From NCBI GenBank assembly GCA_946539855.1, contig CAMNHV010000058.1, positions 1 through 10,305 of the forward strand: 10,305 nt of DNA, written 5' to 3'. The position numbers and the translations under genes were made by a program. Within the stretch, counting starts at the first letter, position 1. Every line of letters begins with the position of its first letter. This document shows positions 1 through 6,310 of this stretch, one piece after another. The notes under the pieces were generated by a model. It ran no database searches. It was given only the letters and a program-made list of their open reading frames with translations, and had not been told where the DNA came from. Source of the DNA: CAG-791 sp002449595. Lineage in GTDB: Bacteria > Bacillota > Clostridia > Lachnospirales > Lachnospiraceae.

Positions 1-1359
1 AGGTATATATTTCTTCTTCTGTTTTCGATCGCGATGAACTACACGTTCGGCCTGCTGATCGGAGAAGGAGAGCCGCTGGATTCCGCCGGGAAAGAGAAGA
101 GTGAAGGTACCGGCGGGAAAAGGTCTGTGCCGTACGTCACGGTGAAGCGCACGGGCAGGGAGAGGCTCTGGCTCATCCTCGACATCGTCTTAAACCTCGG
201 CCTTCTCGGCTACTTCAAATACACCAATTTCATCCTGAATACGCTGGATCACCTGATCCCGCAGATCAATCTGCCGCGCGCGGATATCTCGCTGCCGATC
301 GGCATTTCGTTCTTCACGTTCCAGGCGATGACCTACGTGATCGACCTCTACCGCGGCAGTTACAAGGTACAGAGGAATCCGCTGAACCTGGCGCTCTACA
401 TCTCGTTCTTCCCGCAGCTCATCGCAGGCCCGATCGTCAAGTACCGCGAGATCGACGAGCAGATCATGAACCGCACGATGACGCGGGAAAAGGTCGCATC
501 CGGCTTCCGCAGATTCTGCTACGGCCTCGGGAAAAAGGTCCTCATCGCGAACGCGGTGGCCGTCGCCGTCGACAAGATCTTTGCGCTGCCCGACCGGCAG
601 ATGACCGGCGCTCTCGCGTGGTGCGGCGCCCTGCTGTACACGCTGCAGATCTATTATGACTTCTCCGGCTACTCCGACATGGCAATCGGCATGGGCCGCA
701 TGTTCGGTTTCGAGTTCCTGGAAAACTTCAACCTGCCCTACATCTCGCGCTCGATCTCGGAATTCTGGCGCAGATGGCACATCTCGCTGGGATCCTGGTT
801 CCGCGAGTACCTCTACATCCCGCTCGGCGGCAACCGCAAGGGCAAGCTGCGCAGCTACGTCAACCTCGCGATCGTCTTCGCGGTGACGGGCCTTTGGCAC
901 GGCGCGAGCTGGAACTTCGTCGGATGGGGCATCTATCACGGTTTCTTCCGCATTATCGAGCGGCTCGGCCTGGAAAAGCTTCTCAAGAAGTTCAAGGTGC
1001 TGAGCTGGTTTTACACTTTTGTCGTCGTCGTGGTCGGCTGGGTCTTCTTCCGCGTGGAGAGCGTCCGCAAGGGCTTCCGCATCGTGTGGTGCATGTTCCT
1101 GCCGTGGCTCTACCGCCCGGTCGGCGGAGACCGCACGCTGATCATGGTGATGTCGCCGCACGTCATCTTCTCGATGGTCTGCGGCCTGCTCGGCATGGGG
1201 CTGATCCAGCTCCTGTTCACGCGCGGCAGGCTGGCGGCAGTCGGCAGCAAGTGGAAAAACAGTATTCCGGAAGCAATCTTCTGCGGATTCCTGCTGTTCT
1301 ACAGCATTATGCAGATGGCGAACAACGCGTACAATCCGTTTATTTACTTCCGGTTCTGA
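1..1359 (+). CDS. Membrane-bound O-acyltransferase (MBOAT, AlgI/DltB-like), 5'-partial
   Basis: This multi-spanning membrane enzyme transfers an acyl group, usually acetyl or an aminoacyl, to or across the membrane for modification of an extracellular polysaccharide. The frame is open to base 1 and the residues before the first ATG (base 34) are hydrophobic, so the true start lies upstream of the window. Counting from that ATG (441 residues), family signatures are SFFTFQAMTYVIDLY near residue 92, GPIVKYRE, QIYYDFSGYSDMAIG, SEFWRRWHISLG and GLWHGASW. The two conserved MBOAT histidines are His249 (WRRWHISL) and His289 (GLWHGA, the likely catalytic one). A charged Gly/Ser/Lys-rich insert occupies about residues 10-45 between two membrane segments. 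The next gene follows after only 13 bp, so they are almost certainly cotranscribed and functionally paired as in AlgI/AlgJ. Family call is sure; the acyl donor and glycan are unknown. Confidence 0.95.
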   Translation, partial: RYIFLLLFSIAMNYTFGLLIGEGEPLDSAGKEKSEGTGGKRSVPYVTVKRTGRERLWLILDIVLNLGLLGYFKYTNFILNTLDHLIPQINLPRADISLPIGISFFTFQAMTYVIDLYRGSYKVQRNPLNLALYISFFPQLIAGPIVKYREIDEQIMNRTMTREKVASGFRRFCYGLGKKVLIANAVAVAVDKIFALPDRQMTGALAWCGALLYTLQIYYDFSGYSDMAIGMGRMFGFEFLENFNLPYISRSISEFWRRWHISLGSWFREYLYIPLGGNRKGKLRSYVNLAIVFAVTGLWHGASWNFVGWGIYHGFFRIIERLGLEKLLKKFKVLSWFYTFVVVVVGWVFFRVESVRKGFRIVWCMFLPWLYRPVGGDRTLIMVMSPHVIFSMVCGLLGMGLIQLLFTRGRLAAVGSKWKNSIPEAIFCGFLLFYSIMQMANNAYNPFIYFRF

Positions 1360-1372
1360 GGAATGAATGACG

Positions 1373-2647
1373 ATGGCTGATGCTAAAATGCATGAACTGA
1401 ATATGCAGGAAGGGGCAGGCGCGCAGGAAGCAGGCGCGCAGGAAGCGGCTGCTGAGGCGCCCGTGCAGAACGCAGCTGCCGAAGCGCCCGAACAGGACAG
1501 CGCACCCGTGATGTCCGCGGCAGTGCGGCGGATCTACCTCGCGCTGCTGATCATCATGATCATGCTGCCGACACCGCTTTATTTCATGGTTCGAAACCAC
1601 ATCGACACGGGAGAGAACGACGAAAACCGCGTGCTCAAGGAAATGCCGCACTTCTCGCTCGCGACGGTGGACACGTATCCGGGCGACTTCGACGAGTACT
1701 GGAACGACCGGCTGCCGTTCAAGTCGCAGCTGGTGCGGATGAACGGATTCGTGGACTATGAGATCTTCAAGTCCTCCGGCTCGCCCTACGTCATCGTCGG
1801 CAAGGAAGGCTGGCTGTTCTACAAGGGACAGCAGGCGAACTTCGAGGATCCCGAAGCGGATTACGCGGGAACGAACCTTTTCACGGAAGACGAGCTGAAG
1901 CTGATCGCCCACAACATGATCCGCGCGAAACAGCTTTGCGAGAGCATGGGGTGCGAGTTCATCTACTTCGTGCCGCCGAACAAGGAGCGCGTCTACGCCG
2001 AGTACATGCCGGACGCCTACGGCCCGCCCGGAGAGCAGAGCCGCATGATGCAGGTCGTGGAATACCTGCGCGAAAACACGGACGTCCCGGTCCTGTGCCC
2101 ATACGACGAGCTGATGGCGTGGAAAGCGGAGCATCCGGAGTACCAGGTCTACCTCAAGTACGACACGCACTGGAACAACCTCGGCGCCTACATCGGCGGA
2201 AAGGTCATCGACGACTATCTCGGTTTCAACATGCCGGAGCTCGAGGACACGAAGATCGTCGAGATCCCGAACCAGGTCTTCGACCTCTCAACGCTGATCG
2301 GGCTGAAAAACGTTCTTCGCGACGATCACGTCTATGACATCCAGGACTACACGCAGCGCGAGCTCGAGATCGCCCAGGACGCGAAGGCGACGGAATTCCG
2401 GTTCCACAACGTCGGCAACAACTGCGACCCGAGGAAGGTCTACATCATCGGCGATTCCTTCTCGACCATGATGGGCAAGTACATCGCCTGCAACTTCAAC
2501 GACGTGTACCTGAACACCTACAAGATGTACGACTACAACCTGATGAAGGCGGAAGATCCGCAGATCATCATCTACGAGACGGTTGAGCGGTACGTCGGAA
2601 ACCTTCTCACGTTTGACCTGGAGAAGACGATCTTCCCGACGGAGTGA
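1373..2647 (+). CDS. AlgJ/AlgX-like SGNH O-acetyltransferase (DHHW-type), membrane-anchored
   Basis: This protein probably completes O-acylation of a polysaccharide on the outer face of the membrane, with the acyl group supplied by the upstream MBOAT. The start is chosen at 1373 because the Shine-Dalgarno GAGGA (1358-1362) lies 10 nt upstream; the in-frame ATG at 1367 is only 4 nt away but also possible. From 1373 (424 aa) there is a cytoplasmic N-terminus of about 50 residues, very rich in Ala, Gln and Glu, then a single membrane segment at about residues 54-73, then an extracellular domain. That domain carries the AlgJ/AlgX hallmark GKEGWLFY (143-150), the catalytic pair DTHW (Asp264, His266) and the nucleophile block IIGDSF (Ser362). 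This Ser/Asp-x-His arrangement is typical of the SGNH fold in AlgJ, AlgX and DHHW proteins. The order MBOAT then SGNH enzyme supports the pairing. The glycan acceptor is unknown. Confidence 0.9.
   Translation: MADAKMHELNMQEGAGAQEAGAQEAAAEAPVQNAAAEAPEQDSAPVMSAAVRRIYLALLIIMIMLPTPLYFMVRNHIDTGENDENRVLKEMPHFSLATVDTYPGDFDEYWNDRLPFKSQLVRMNGFVDYEIFKSSGSPYVIVGKEGWLFYKGQQANFEDPEADYAGTNLFTEDELKLIAHNMIRAKQLCESMGCEFIYFVPPNKERVYAEYMPDAYGPPGEQSRMMQVVEYLRENTDVPVLCPYDELMAWKAEHPEYQVYLKYDTHWNNLGAYIGGKVIDDYLGFNMPELEDTKIVEIPNQVFDLSTLIGLKNVLRDDHVYDIQDYTQRELEIAQDAKATEFRFHNVGNNCDPRKVYIIGDSFSTMMGKYIACNFNDVYLNTYKMYDYNLMKAEDPQIIIYETVERYVGNLLTFDLEKTIFPTE
1415..1444 (+). repeat. Exact 15-bp tandem duplication inside the AlgJ-like gene
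   Basis: GCAGGCGCGCAGGAA occurs twice in direct succession (1415-1429 and 1430-1444), giving a duplicated Ala-Gly-Ala-Gln-Glu-type peptide in the cytoplasmic tail before the membrane segment. It is followed by two looser Ala/Glu/Pro repeats up to about 1500. The period is a multiple of three, so the frame is kept. It looks like slippage-type expansion in a region under little constraint. Confidence 0.8.
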
Positions 2648-2706
2648 GGGAGCGGCTCTCTTCCGGGAGGGCGGAAGGCTGGCGGGAAGCTGTCTCAGCC
2701 GTCCGG
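2648..2706. other. Intergenic spacer between AlgJ-like gene and repeat unit; weak inverted repeats only
   Basis: The stretch just after the stop codon contains short inverted repeats (CTTCC at 2660-2664 with GGAAG at 2673-2677, and GGCTG at 2677-2681 with CAGCC at 2696-2700). Neither is followed by a T-run, so I do not call a rho-independent terminator. Transcription from the MBOAT/AlgJ pair may therefore continue into the carrier-protein gene. No promoter with both elements was recognised here. Confidence 0.4.
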
Positions 2707-2792
2707 AAGCGAAGAATTGTACGGGAACACAGTCAATGCGGTAGCAAACCGGCTCCACGAGAAGCCTTAGCGGTTGGCTGCGAGCGAAGAAT
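2707..2792 (+). repeat. Dispersed single copy of the 75-bp repeat family, upstream of the carrier-protein gene
   Basis: One full diverged unit (2707-2781) plus the first box of a following unit (2782-2792) match the array at 9677-10305. Box 1 is AAGCGAAGAAT at 2707 and GAGCGAAGAAT at 2782, exactly 75 bp apart. Box 2, TGCGGTAGCAAA, lies at 2737-2748, which is the same 30-bp offset from box 1 as in the array. The 19-bp segment between them aligns with the B-type segment (TGTACGGGAACACAGTCAA here against TGTATGGGAACGCTGTCCA). The 33-bp segment after box 2 has diverged but keeps GGCTCCACG-like sequence and can still pair (AACCG at 2747-2751 with CGGTT at 2771-2775). GCGAAGAAT flanks the unit as a perfect 9-bp direct repeat. 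It ends just before the ribosome-binding site of the next gene. Confidence 0.85.
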
Positions 2793-2807
2793 CAGAAAGG
2801 ATCTGAA

Positions 2808-3047
2808 ATGACAAGAGAAGAAGTTTATGAGCAGCTGAATGAAGTCTTCCGGGATGTGTTCGACGACGACAGCATCACCGTAAACGATGCGACGACGTCG
2901 GATGACATAGAGGAGTGGGATTCCCTCGAGCACATCAACCTGATCGCGGCAGTCGAGCAGGAGTTCGGCATGCGCTTCTCCATGGGACAGGTCGTCTCCA
3001 TGAAGAACGTGGGAGAGATGGTCGATATTATTCTGTCCCAGATCTGA
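2808..3047 (+). CDS. Acyl carrier protein (phosphopantetheine-binding, 79 aa)
   Basis: This small acidic four-helix carrier protein holds an acyl or aminoacyl group on a phosphopantetheine arm. The attachment serine is Ser39 in the motif EEWDSLEHINL (residues 35-45), and length and hydrophobic pattern match stand-alone carrier proteins. The start is supported by an AAAGG site (2796-2800) 7 nt upstream. The Trp-Asp-Ser-Leu form is common in carrier proteins of polysaccharide and DltC-like systems, and the fatty-acid ACP usually has DSLD instead, so a dedicated role in the locus is likely. It lies downstream of an MBOAT and an SGNH transferase, the order seen in Dlt-type systems. No activating ligase is visible in the window; it could be upstream. 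The 5' leader consists largely of the dispersed 75-bp repeat unit, which may affect expression. Confidence 0.9.
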   Translation: MTREEVYEQLNEVFRDVFDDDSITVNDATTSDDIEEWDSLEHINLIAAVEQEFGMRFSMGQVVSMKNVGEMVDIILSQI

Positions 3048-3055
3048 CGGCCGCC

Positions 3056-3457
3056 TCAGCGCGTCTCCACAAGCTCGATCATCCCCATTGCGGGATGCAG
3101 GAAGAAGATGACATTGCGTCCGCCCAGCATCGGTGCGGGCGCAGTTTCTTTGATGGGCAGGAAGCCGAGAGAGCGCAGCTCCTCGGAAGTGGCCTCGATC
3201 GACGCCGTCTCGTAGCAGATGTGGTAGGGCGTATTCTTCATCTTCTTCAGTAAGCCTGACACGTCGGAGTCGTCCCTATAGGGGCAGACGAGCTCCACGA
3301 GCAGGTCGTTCTTTTTCATGAAGCAGATGTCGATCCCGCGCGACTCGTCGCGGCCCCAGGGCTGCGTCTCCGCGTAGCCGAGCGCCTCGAACGCCGCCTT
3401 GGCGGCATCTTTCTTTTTTACAAGATATCCGAGATGGTGAACAGCGAGATCCAGCAT
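3056..3457 (-). CDS. VOC-superfamily (glyoxalase/epimerase-fold) protein, 133 aa
   Basis: This is a metal-binding enzyme of the vicinal-oxygen-chelate fold with two beta-alpha-beta-beta-beta modules. It begins HHLGYLV and ends IELVE, both typical of methylmalonyl-CoA epimerase and glyoxalase-like proteins. Probable metal ligands are His8, Glu55 (LLVELV), His79 (PYHICYE) and Glu128 (MIELVE), the usual His-Glu-His-Glu set. The start is well placed: GGAAAGGAA precedes the ATG on the minus strand. Its 3' end faces the carrier-protein gene with only 8 bp between the stops, so the two transcripts must converge. Proximity to a carrier protein makes an acyl-thioester substrate (epimerisation or isomerisation) attractive, but that is inference. 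A detoxifying glyoxalase role is the alternative. Confidence 0.85.
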   Translation of the reverse strand: MLDLAVHHLGYLVKKKDAAKAAFEALGYAETQPWGRDESRGIDICFMKKNDLLVELVCPYRDDSDVSGLLKKMKNTPYHICYETASIEATSEELRSLGFLPIKETAPAPMLGGRNVIFFLHPAMGMIELVETR

Positions 3458-3510
3458 AGATAATTCCTTTCCCGGTTATGCTCCCCGTCGGTGAGGAGCC
3501 GCTCCCGATA

Positions 3511-3519
3511 TGCTATAAT
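3511..3519 (+). promoter_or_regulatory. Extended -10 promoter for the MBOAT-GT2 operon
   Basis: TGCTATAAT (3511-3519) is a perfect consensus -10 (TATAAT at 3514-3519) with the TGn extension. No good -35 is seen about 17 bp upstream, which extended -10 promoters tolerate. Start of transcription would fall near 3526, giving a leader of under 30 nt before the ATG at 3554. A short inverted repeat (GCTCC at 3480-3484, GGAGC at 3495-3499) lies just upstream in this 96-bp divergent region and could be a regulator site. Confidence 0.65.
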
Positions 3520-3553
3520 ACTACATAATCATTGATCGGATAAACAATACCTC

Positions 3554-5227
3554 ATGGAAATTACTTCGTTTTATTTCTTCTGCTTTTACGCAGTACTGCT
3601 GTTTCTGTATTATATCCTGCCGAAGAGGACCCAGTTGCCGCTGCTCCTGGCAGCAGGCGTCATTTTCTATGCCTCGCAGAATGAATTCCGGGATGCATGG
3701 CTGTTGGTGTTTCCGGCGGCTGCCGTCCTGTGCACATGGTTCTGCGTGCGGAAGATGACGGAAGCCTCCGAGGCCGCAGCAGGCACCGCAGGAAAGGCAG
3801 CAAGCGCCTCCGCCGCAGCGAATGCAGAGAAGGGCACACCCGCCGCTGCAGCGAAGGCAGAAAGCGCCTCCGCCGCAGCGCAGGCAGAGAAGGCAAGAAA
3901 GAAGTGGCTCACCATCAACACCGCCGTTCTGCTCGGCGGGCTGGTCATCCTCAAGTACCTGCGGCTGATCTACGCGAGTGCAGCTGCGGGCGAAGAGAGC
4001 AGGGGCGTCCTGTTTTCCGGCCCGGTCGGGGAGTTCCTGAGCAGGGGCTCGCTGCCCCTCGGCCTCTCGTTCTACACGTTCATCCTTCTGGGCTACACGA
4101 TCGACGTGTACAACCGCATCGCGGACCCGGAGCGCAGCCTCCTGAAGACGGCGGTCTACGGCACCTATTTCCCGCTGATGATCTCCGGCCCGATCACCCG
4201 GTACCGTGAGGACGGAAAGTCGCTGCTGGCGGAGCACAGCTTTTCTTACGAGAACCTGACGCACGGCCTGCAGAGAATGCTGTTCGGCGTGTTCAAGAAG
4301 CTCGTGATCGCGGAGCGCTGCGGCAAGGTCGCGGCGGTGGTCTTCGCGGAGCCGCAGGAGTACGCGGGATTCGGCGTCTGGATCGGCATCCTGGCGTTCA
4401 CGTTCCAGCTGTACACGGACTTCTCGGGCTGCATGGACATCGTCATCGGCCTCTCGGAGACCCTCGGCATCGCGGTCCCGGAGAATTTCCGCACGCCGTT
4501 CTTCGCGAAGGACATCTCGGAGTACTGGCGCCGCTGGCACATCACGCTCGGCGTGTGGATGAAGGAATACGTATTCTACCCGCTGCTGCGTACGAAGCTC
4601 TTTACGGAGCTCGGCAGGAAGCTGCGCGCGCGGTTTGGCAGAAAGACCGGGAAGAACCTCACGACCTACGCCGCGATGTTCGTGCTCTGGCTGACGGTCG
4701 GTCTCTGGCACGGCGGCGAGCTGAAGTACGTGATCGGCTCGGGCCTGCTGCACTGGTTCTACATCGTCTTCGGGATGGTCACCCTCCCCTTCTGGGAAAA
4801 GCTCTTTGGAATGCTCCACATCCCGATGAAAGGCAGGGTTGCGGACGGGTTCCGGATCCTGCGCACGTTCTTCCTCGTGAACATCGGCAACACGTTCTTC
4901 CGGGCGGCGTCCGTTCCCGCGGCGCTGCACACGCTCCGAGAGGGCCTGCGCCTTGGCAACGCGCTGCCGCAGATCACCGGCGGCTTACGGAGCGACGAGC
5001 TCTGGATCGGGCTCGAGCCGATCGAGTGGATCGTGCTCATCGTATCGCTCCTGATCCTGCTCACGGTCTCGCTCCTGCAGCAGAAGGGCAGTGTCCGTGA
5101 GATGATCGACAGGAAGGTCCTGCCGGTCCGCTGGCTCATCTGGTTCGCCCTGCTGTTCTACACGATCCTGCTCGGCGAGTACGGCCCGGGCTATAGCGCA
5201 GCGGAGTTTATTTACCAGGGATTCTAG
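3554..5227 (+). CDS. Second membrane-bound O-acyltransferase (MBOAT), 557 aa
   Basis: This is a paralogue of the first MBOAT. Motifs are SFYTFILLGYTIDVYN, GPITRYRED, QLYTDFSGCMDIVIGL, SEYWRRWHITLG (His329) and GLWHGGELKY (His386, likely catalytic). It is about 60-90 residues longer than typical family members, partly through an Ala/Ser/Lys/Glu-rich insert at about residues 69-116, in the same loop position (just before the RKKWLTIN-type membrane segment) as the insert of the first MBOAT. The start is the first ATG after the promoter; the ribosome-binding site is weak, with no clear AGGAGG. Unlike the first MBOAT it has no SGNH partner next to it; the GT2 gene follows after 21 bp in the same operon. 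It may modify a lipid-linked intermediate or a second position on the same glycan. Family call is firm, substrate unknown. Confidence 0.95.
   Translation: MEITSFYFFCFYAVLLFLYYILPKRTQLPLLLAAGVIFYASQNEFRDAWLLVFPAAAVLCTWFCVRKMTEASEAAAGTAGKAASASAAANAEKGTPAAAAKAESASAAAQAEKARKKWLTINTAVLLGGLVILKYLRLIYASAAAGEESRGVLFSGPVGEFLSRGSLPLGLSFYTFILLGYTIDVYNRIADPERSLLKTAVYGTYFPLMISGPITRYREDGKSLLAEHSFSYENLTHGLQRMLFGVFKKLVIAERCGKVAAVVFAEPQEYAGFGVWIGILAFTFQLYTDFSGCMDIVIGLSETLGIAVPENFRTPFFAKDISEYWRRWHITLGVWMKEYVFYPLLRTKLFTELGRKLRARFGRKTGKNLTTYAAMFVLWLTVGLWHGGELKYVIGSGLLHWFYIVFGMVTLPFWEKLFGMLHIPMKGRVADGFRILRTFFLVNIGNTFFRAASVPAALHTLREGLRLGNALPQITGGLRSDELWIGLEPIEWIVLIVSLLILLTVSLLQQKGSVREMIDRKVLPVRWLIWFALLFYTILLGEYGPGYSAAEFIYQGF
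3803..3892 (+). repeat. 60-bp-period direct repeat inside the second MBOAT gene
   Basis: A nearly identical 30-bp stretch starting AGCGCCTCCGCCGCAGCG occurs at 3803-3832 and 3863-3892, differing at two bases, with similar Ala-coding sequence between. The 60-bp spacing equals 20 codons, so the frame is kept. It encodes the low-complexity Ala/Ser/Lys/Glu insert. The near-identity indicates recent duplication. Confidence 0.8.
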
Positions 5228-5248
5228 AAAGAAGAGAAGGTTGCAAAA

Positions 5249-6169
5249 ATGGATAAGATCGCAGTACTAATCCCCTGCTATAACGAAGAGAAGACGATCG
5301 GGAAGGTCGTGCGGGAGGCGAGAGCCGCCCTGCCGGAGGCGGTCATCTACGTTTATAACAACAACTCGAAGGACCGGACCGCGGAGATCGCCGCGGAGGC
5401 AGGCGCTGTCGTCCGCAACGAGTACATGCAGGGCAAGGGCAACGTCATCCGCCGCATGTTCCGCGAGATCGACGCGGAGTGCTACGTGATGGTCGACGGC
5501 GACGACACATACCCGATGGAAGCTGCGCCGGAGATGGTGGAAAAGGTCCTGAAATACAACGCCGACATGGTCGTCGGAGACCGGCTGTCTTCGACCTACT
5601 TTGAGGAGAACAAAAGACCTTTTCACAACTTCGGAAACTCGGTCGTGCGCTCGTCGATCAACCGGCTGTTCGACTGCGACATCCGCGACATCATGACAGG
5701 GTACCGTGCGTTCTCGTATGACTTCGTAAAAACGTTTCCCGTGCTCTCCAAGGGCTTCGAGATCGAGACGGAGATGACGATCCACGCGGTCTACAACAAC
5801 ATGCAGATCGACAACGTGATCATCCAGTACAGAGACCGCCCGGCGGGTTCAGAGTCCAAGCTGAACACCTTCTCGGACGGCCTCAAGGTCATCTTCACGA
5901 TCATCCGGCTCTACCGGAATTACAAGCCAATGGGATTCTTTGGCCTTCTGGCGGCCATTCTCATGGCGCTGGCACTGATCTTTTTCATCCCGGTGCTGCT
6001 GGATTACACGCACACCGGCCTCGTCGCCAGGTTCCCGACGCTCATTGTGTGCGGCTTCGTCGCCATGGCGGCGATCCAGGCGCTGTTTGCGGGGCTCATC
6101 CTGAACAACTTGCAGCAGTCCAGCCGCCGCGATTTCGAGCTGCGGCGGAATATGCTGCGGCGGAAGTGA
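5249..6169 (+). CDS. GT2 glycosyltransferase, polyprenyl-phosphate (DPM1-like) type with C-terminal membrane segments
   Basis: This enzyme probably moves a sugar from a nucleotide donor to a polyprenyl phosphate at the inner face of the membrane. The GT-A domain covers about residues 1-220: IPCYNEE (8-14), NNNSKDRT (37-44), QGKGNVIR, the metal-binding VDGDDTYP with Asp83, Asp85 and Asp86, and DIMTGYRAFS, all characteristic of dolichol-phosphate-mannose-synthase-like GT2 proteins. Two hydrophobic segments follow (about 230-255 and 263-290), as in GtrB-type enzymes. The gene has a good ribosome-binding site (AGAGAAGG) and lies 21 bp after the second MBOAT, so it is in the same operon. A long terminator follows. 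The sugar is not predictable from sequence alone. Confidence 0.93.
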   Translation: MDKIAVLIPCYNEEKTIGKVVREARAALPEAVIYVYNNNSKDRTAEIAAEAGAVVRNEYMQGKGNVIRRMFREIDAECYVMVDGDDTYPMEAAPEMVEKVLKYNADMVVGDRLSSTYFEENKRPFHNFGNSVVRSSINRLFDCDIRDIMTGYRAFSYDFVKTFPVLSKGFEIETEMTIHAVYNNMQIDNVIIQYRDRPAGSESKLNTFSDGLKVIFTIIRLYRNYKPMGFFGLLAAILMALALIFFIPVLLDYTHTGLVARFPTLIVCGFVAMAAIQALFAGLILNNLQQSSRRDFELRRNMLRRK

Positions 6170-6214
6170 ACGGGGCTGTGTTCTCCGGCATCTTTTCCAA
6201 TCTTATACCAAATA

Positions 6215-6248
6215 ACAAGGCGCAGATGGTGGTCCATTTGCGCCTTGT
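6215..6248. terminator. Long hairpin terminator between convergent genes
   Basis: ACAAGGCGCA (6215-6224) pairs perfectly with TGCGCCTTGT (6239-6248). The stem continues through a G-T wobble (6225/6238) and ATGG/CCAT (6226-6229/6234-6237) to a 4-nt loop TGGT, giving 15 pairs. On the minus strand the hairpin is followed by TTATTT, a fair U-tract for ending the oxidoreductase transcript. On the plus strand the following sequence (CAGTTAACAGTTT) is poorer, so termination after the GT2 gene may be weaker. It is best read as a bidirectional terminator. Confidence 0.85.
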
Positions 6249-6310
6249 CAGTTAACAGTTTCACCGGCTCGAACTATATTCGCTGCATCGACCATCTTCT
6301 GGTCAGCGCC

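Noticed and set aside
190..1161. 323-codon open frame on the minus strand across the first MBOAT gene
   Set aside because: Shadow of GC-biased codons in a clearly conserved gene; its translation is His/Asp/Glu/Arg-rich with no family motif and no ribosome-binding site was identified.
2660..2700. Rho-independent terminator after the AlgJ-like gene
   Set aside because: The inverted repeats are short and no T-run follows either of them.
3521..4930. 469-codon minus-strand open frame over the second MBOAT
   Set aside because: Low-complexity charged translation antisense to a gene with full MBOAT motifs; typical of high-GC shadow frames.
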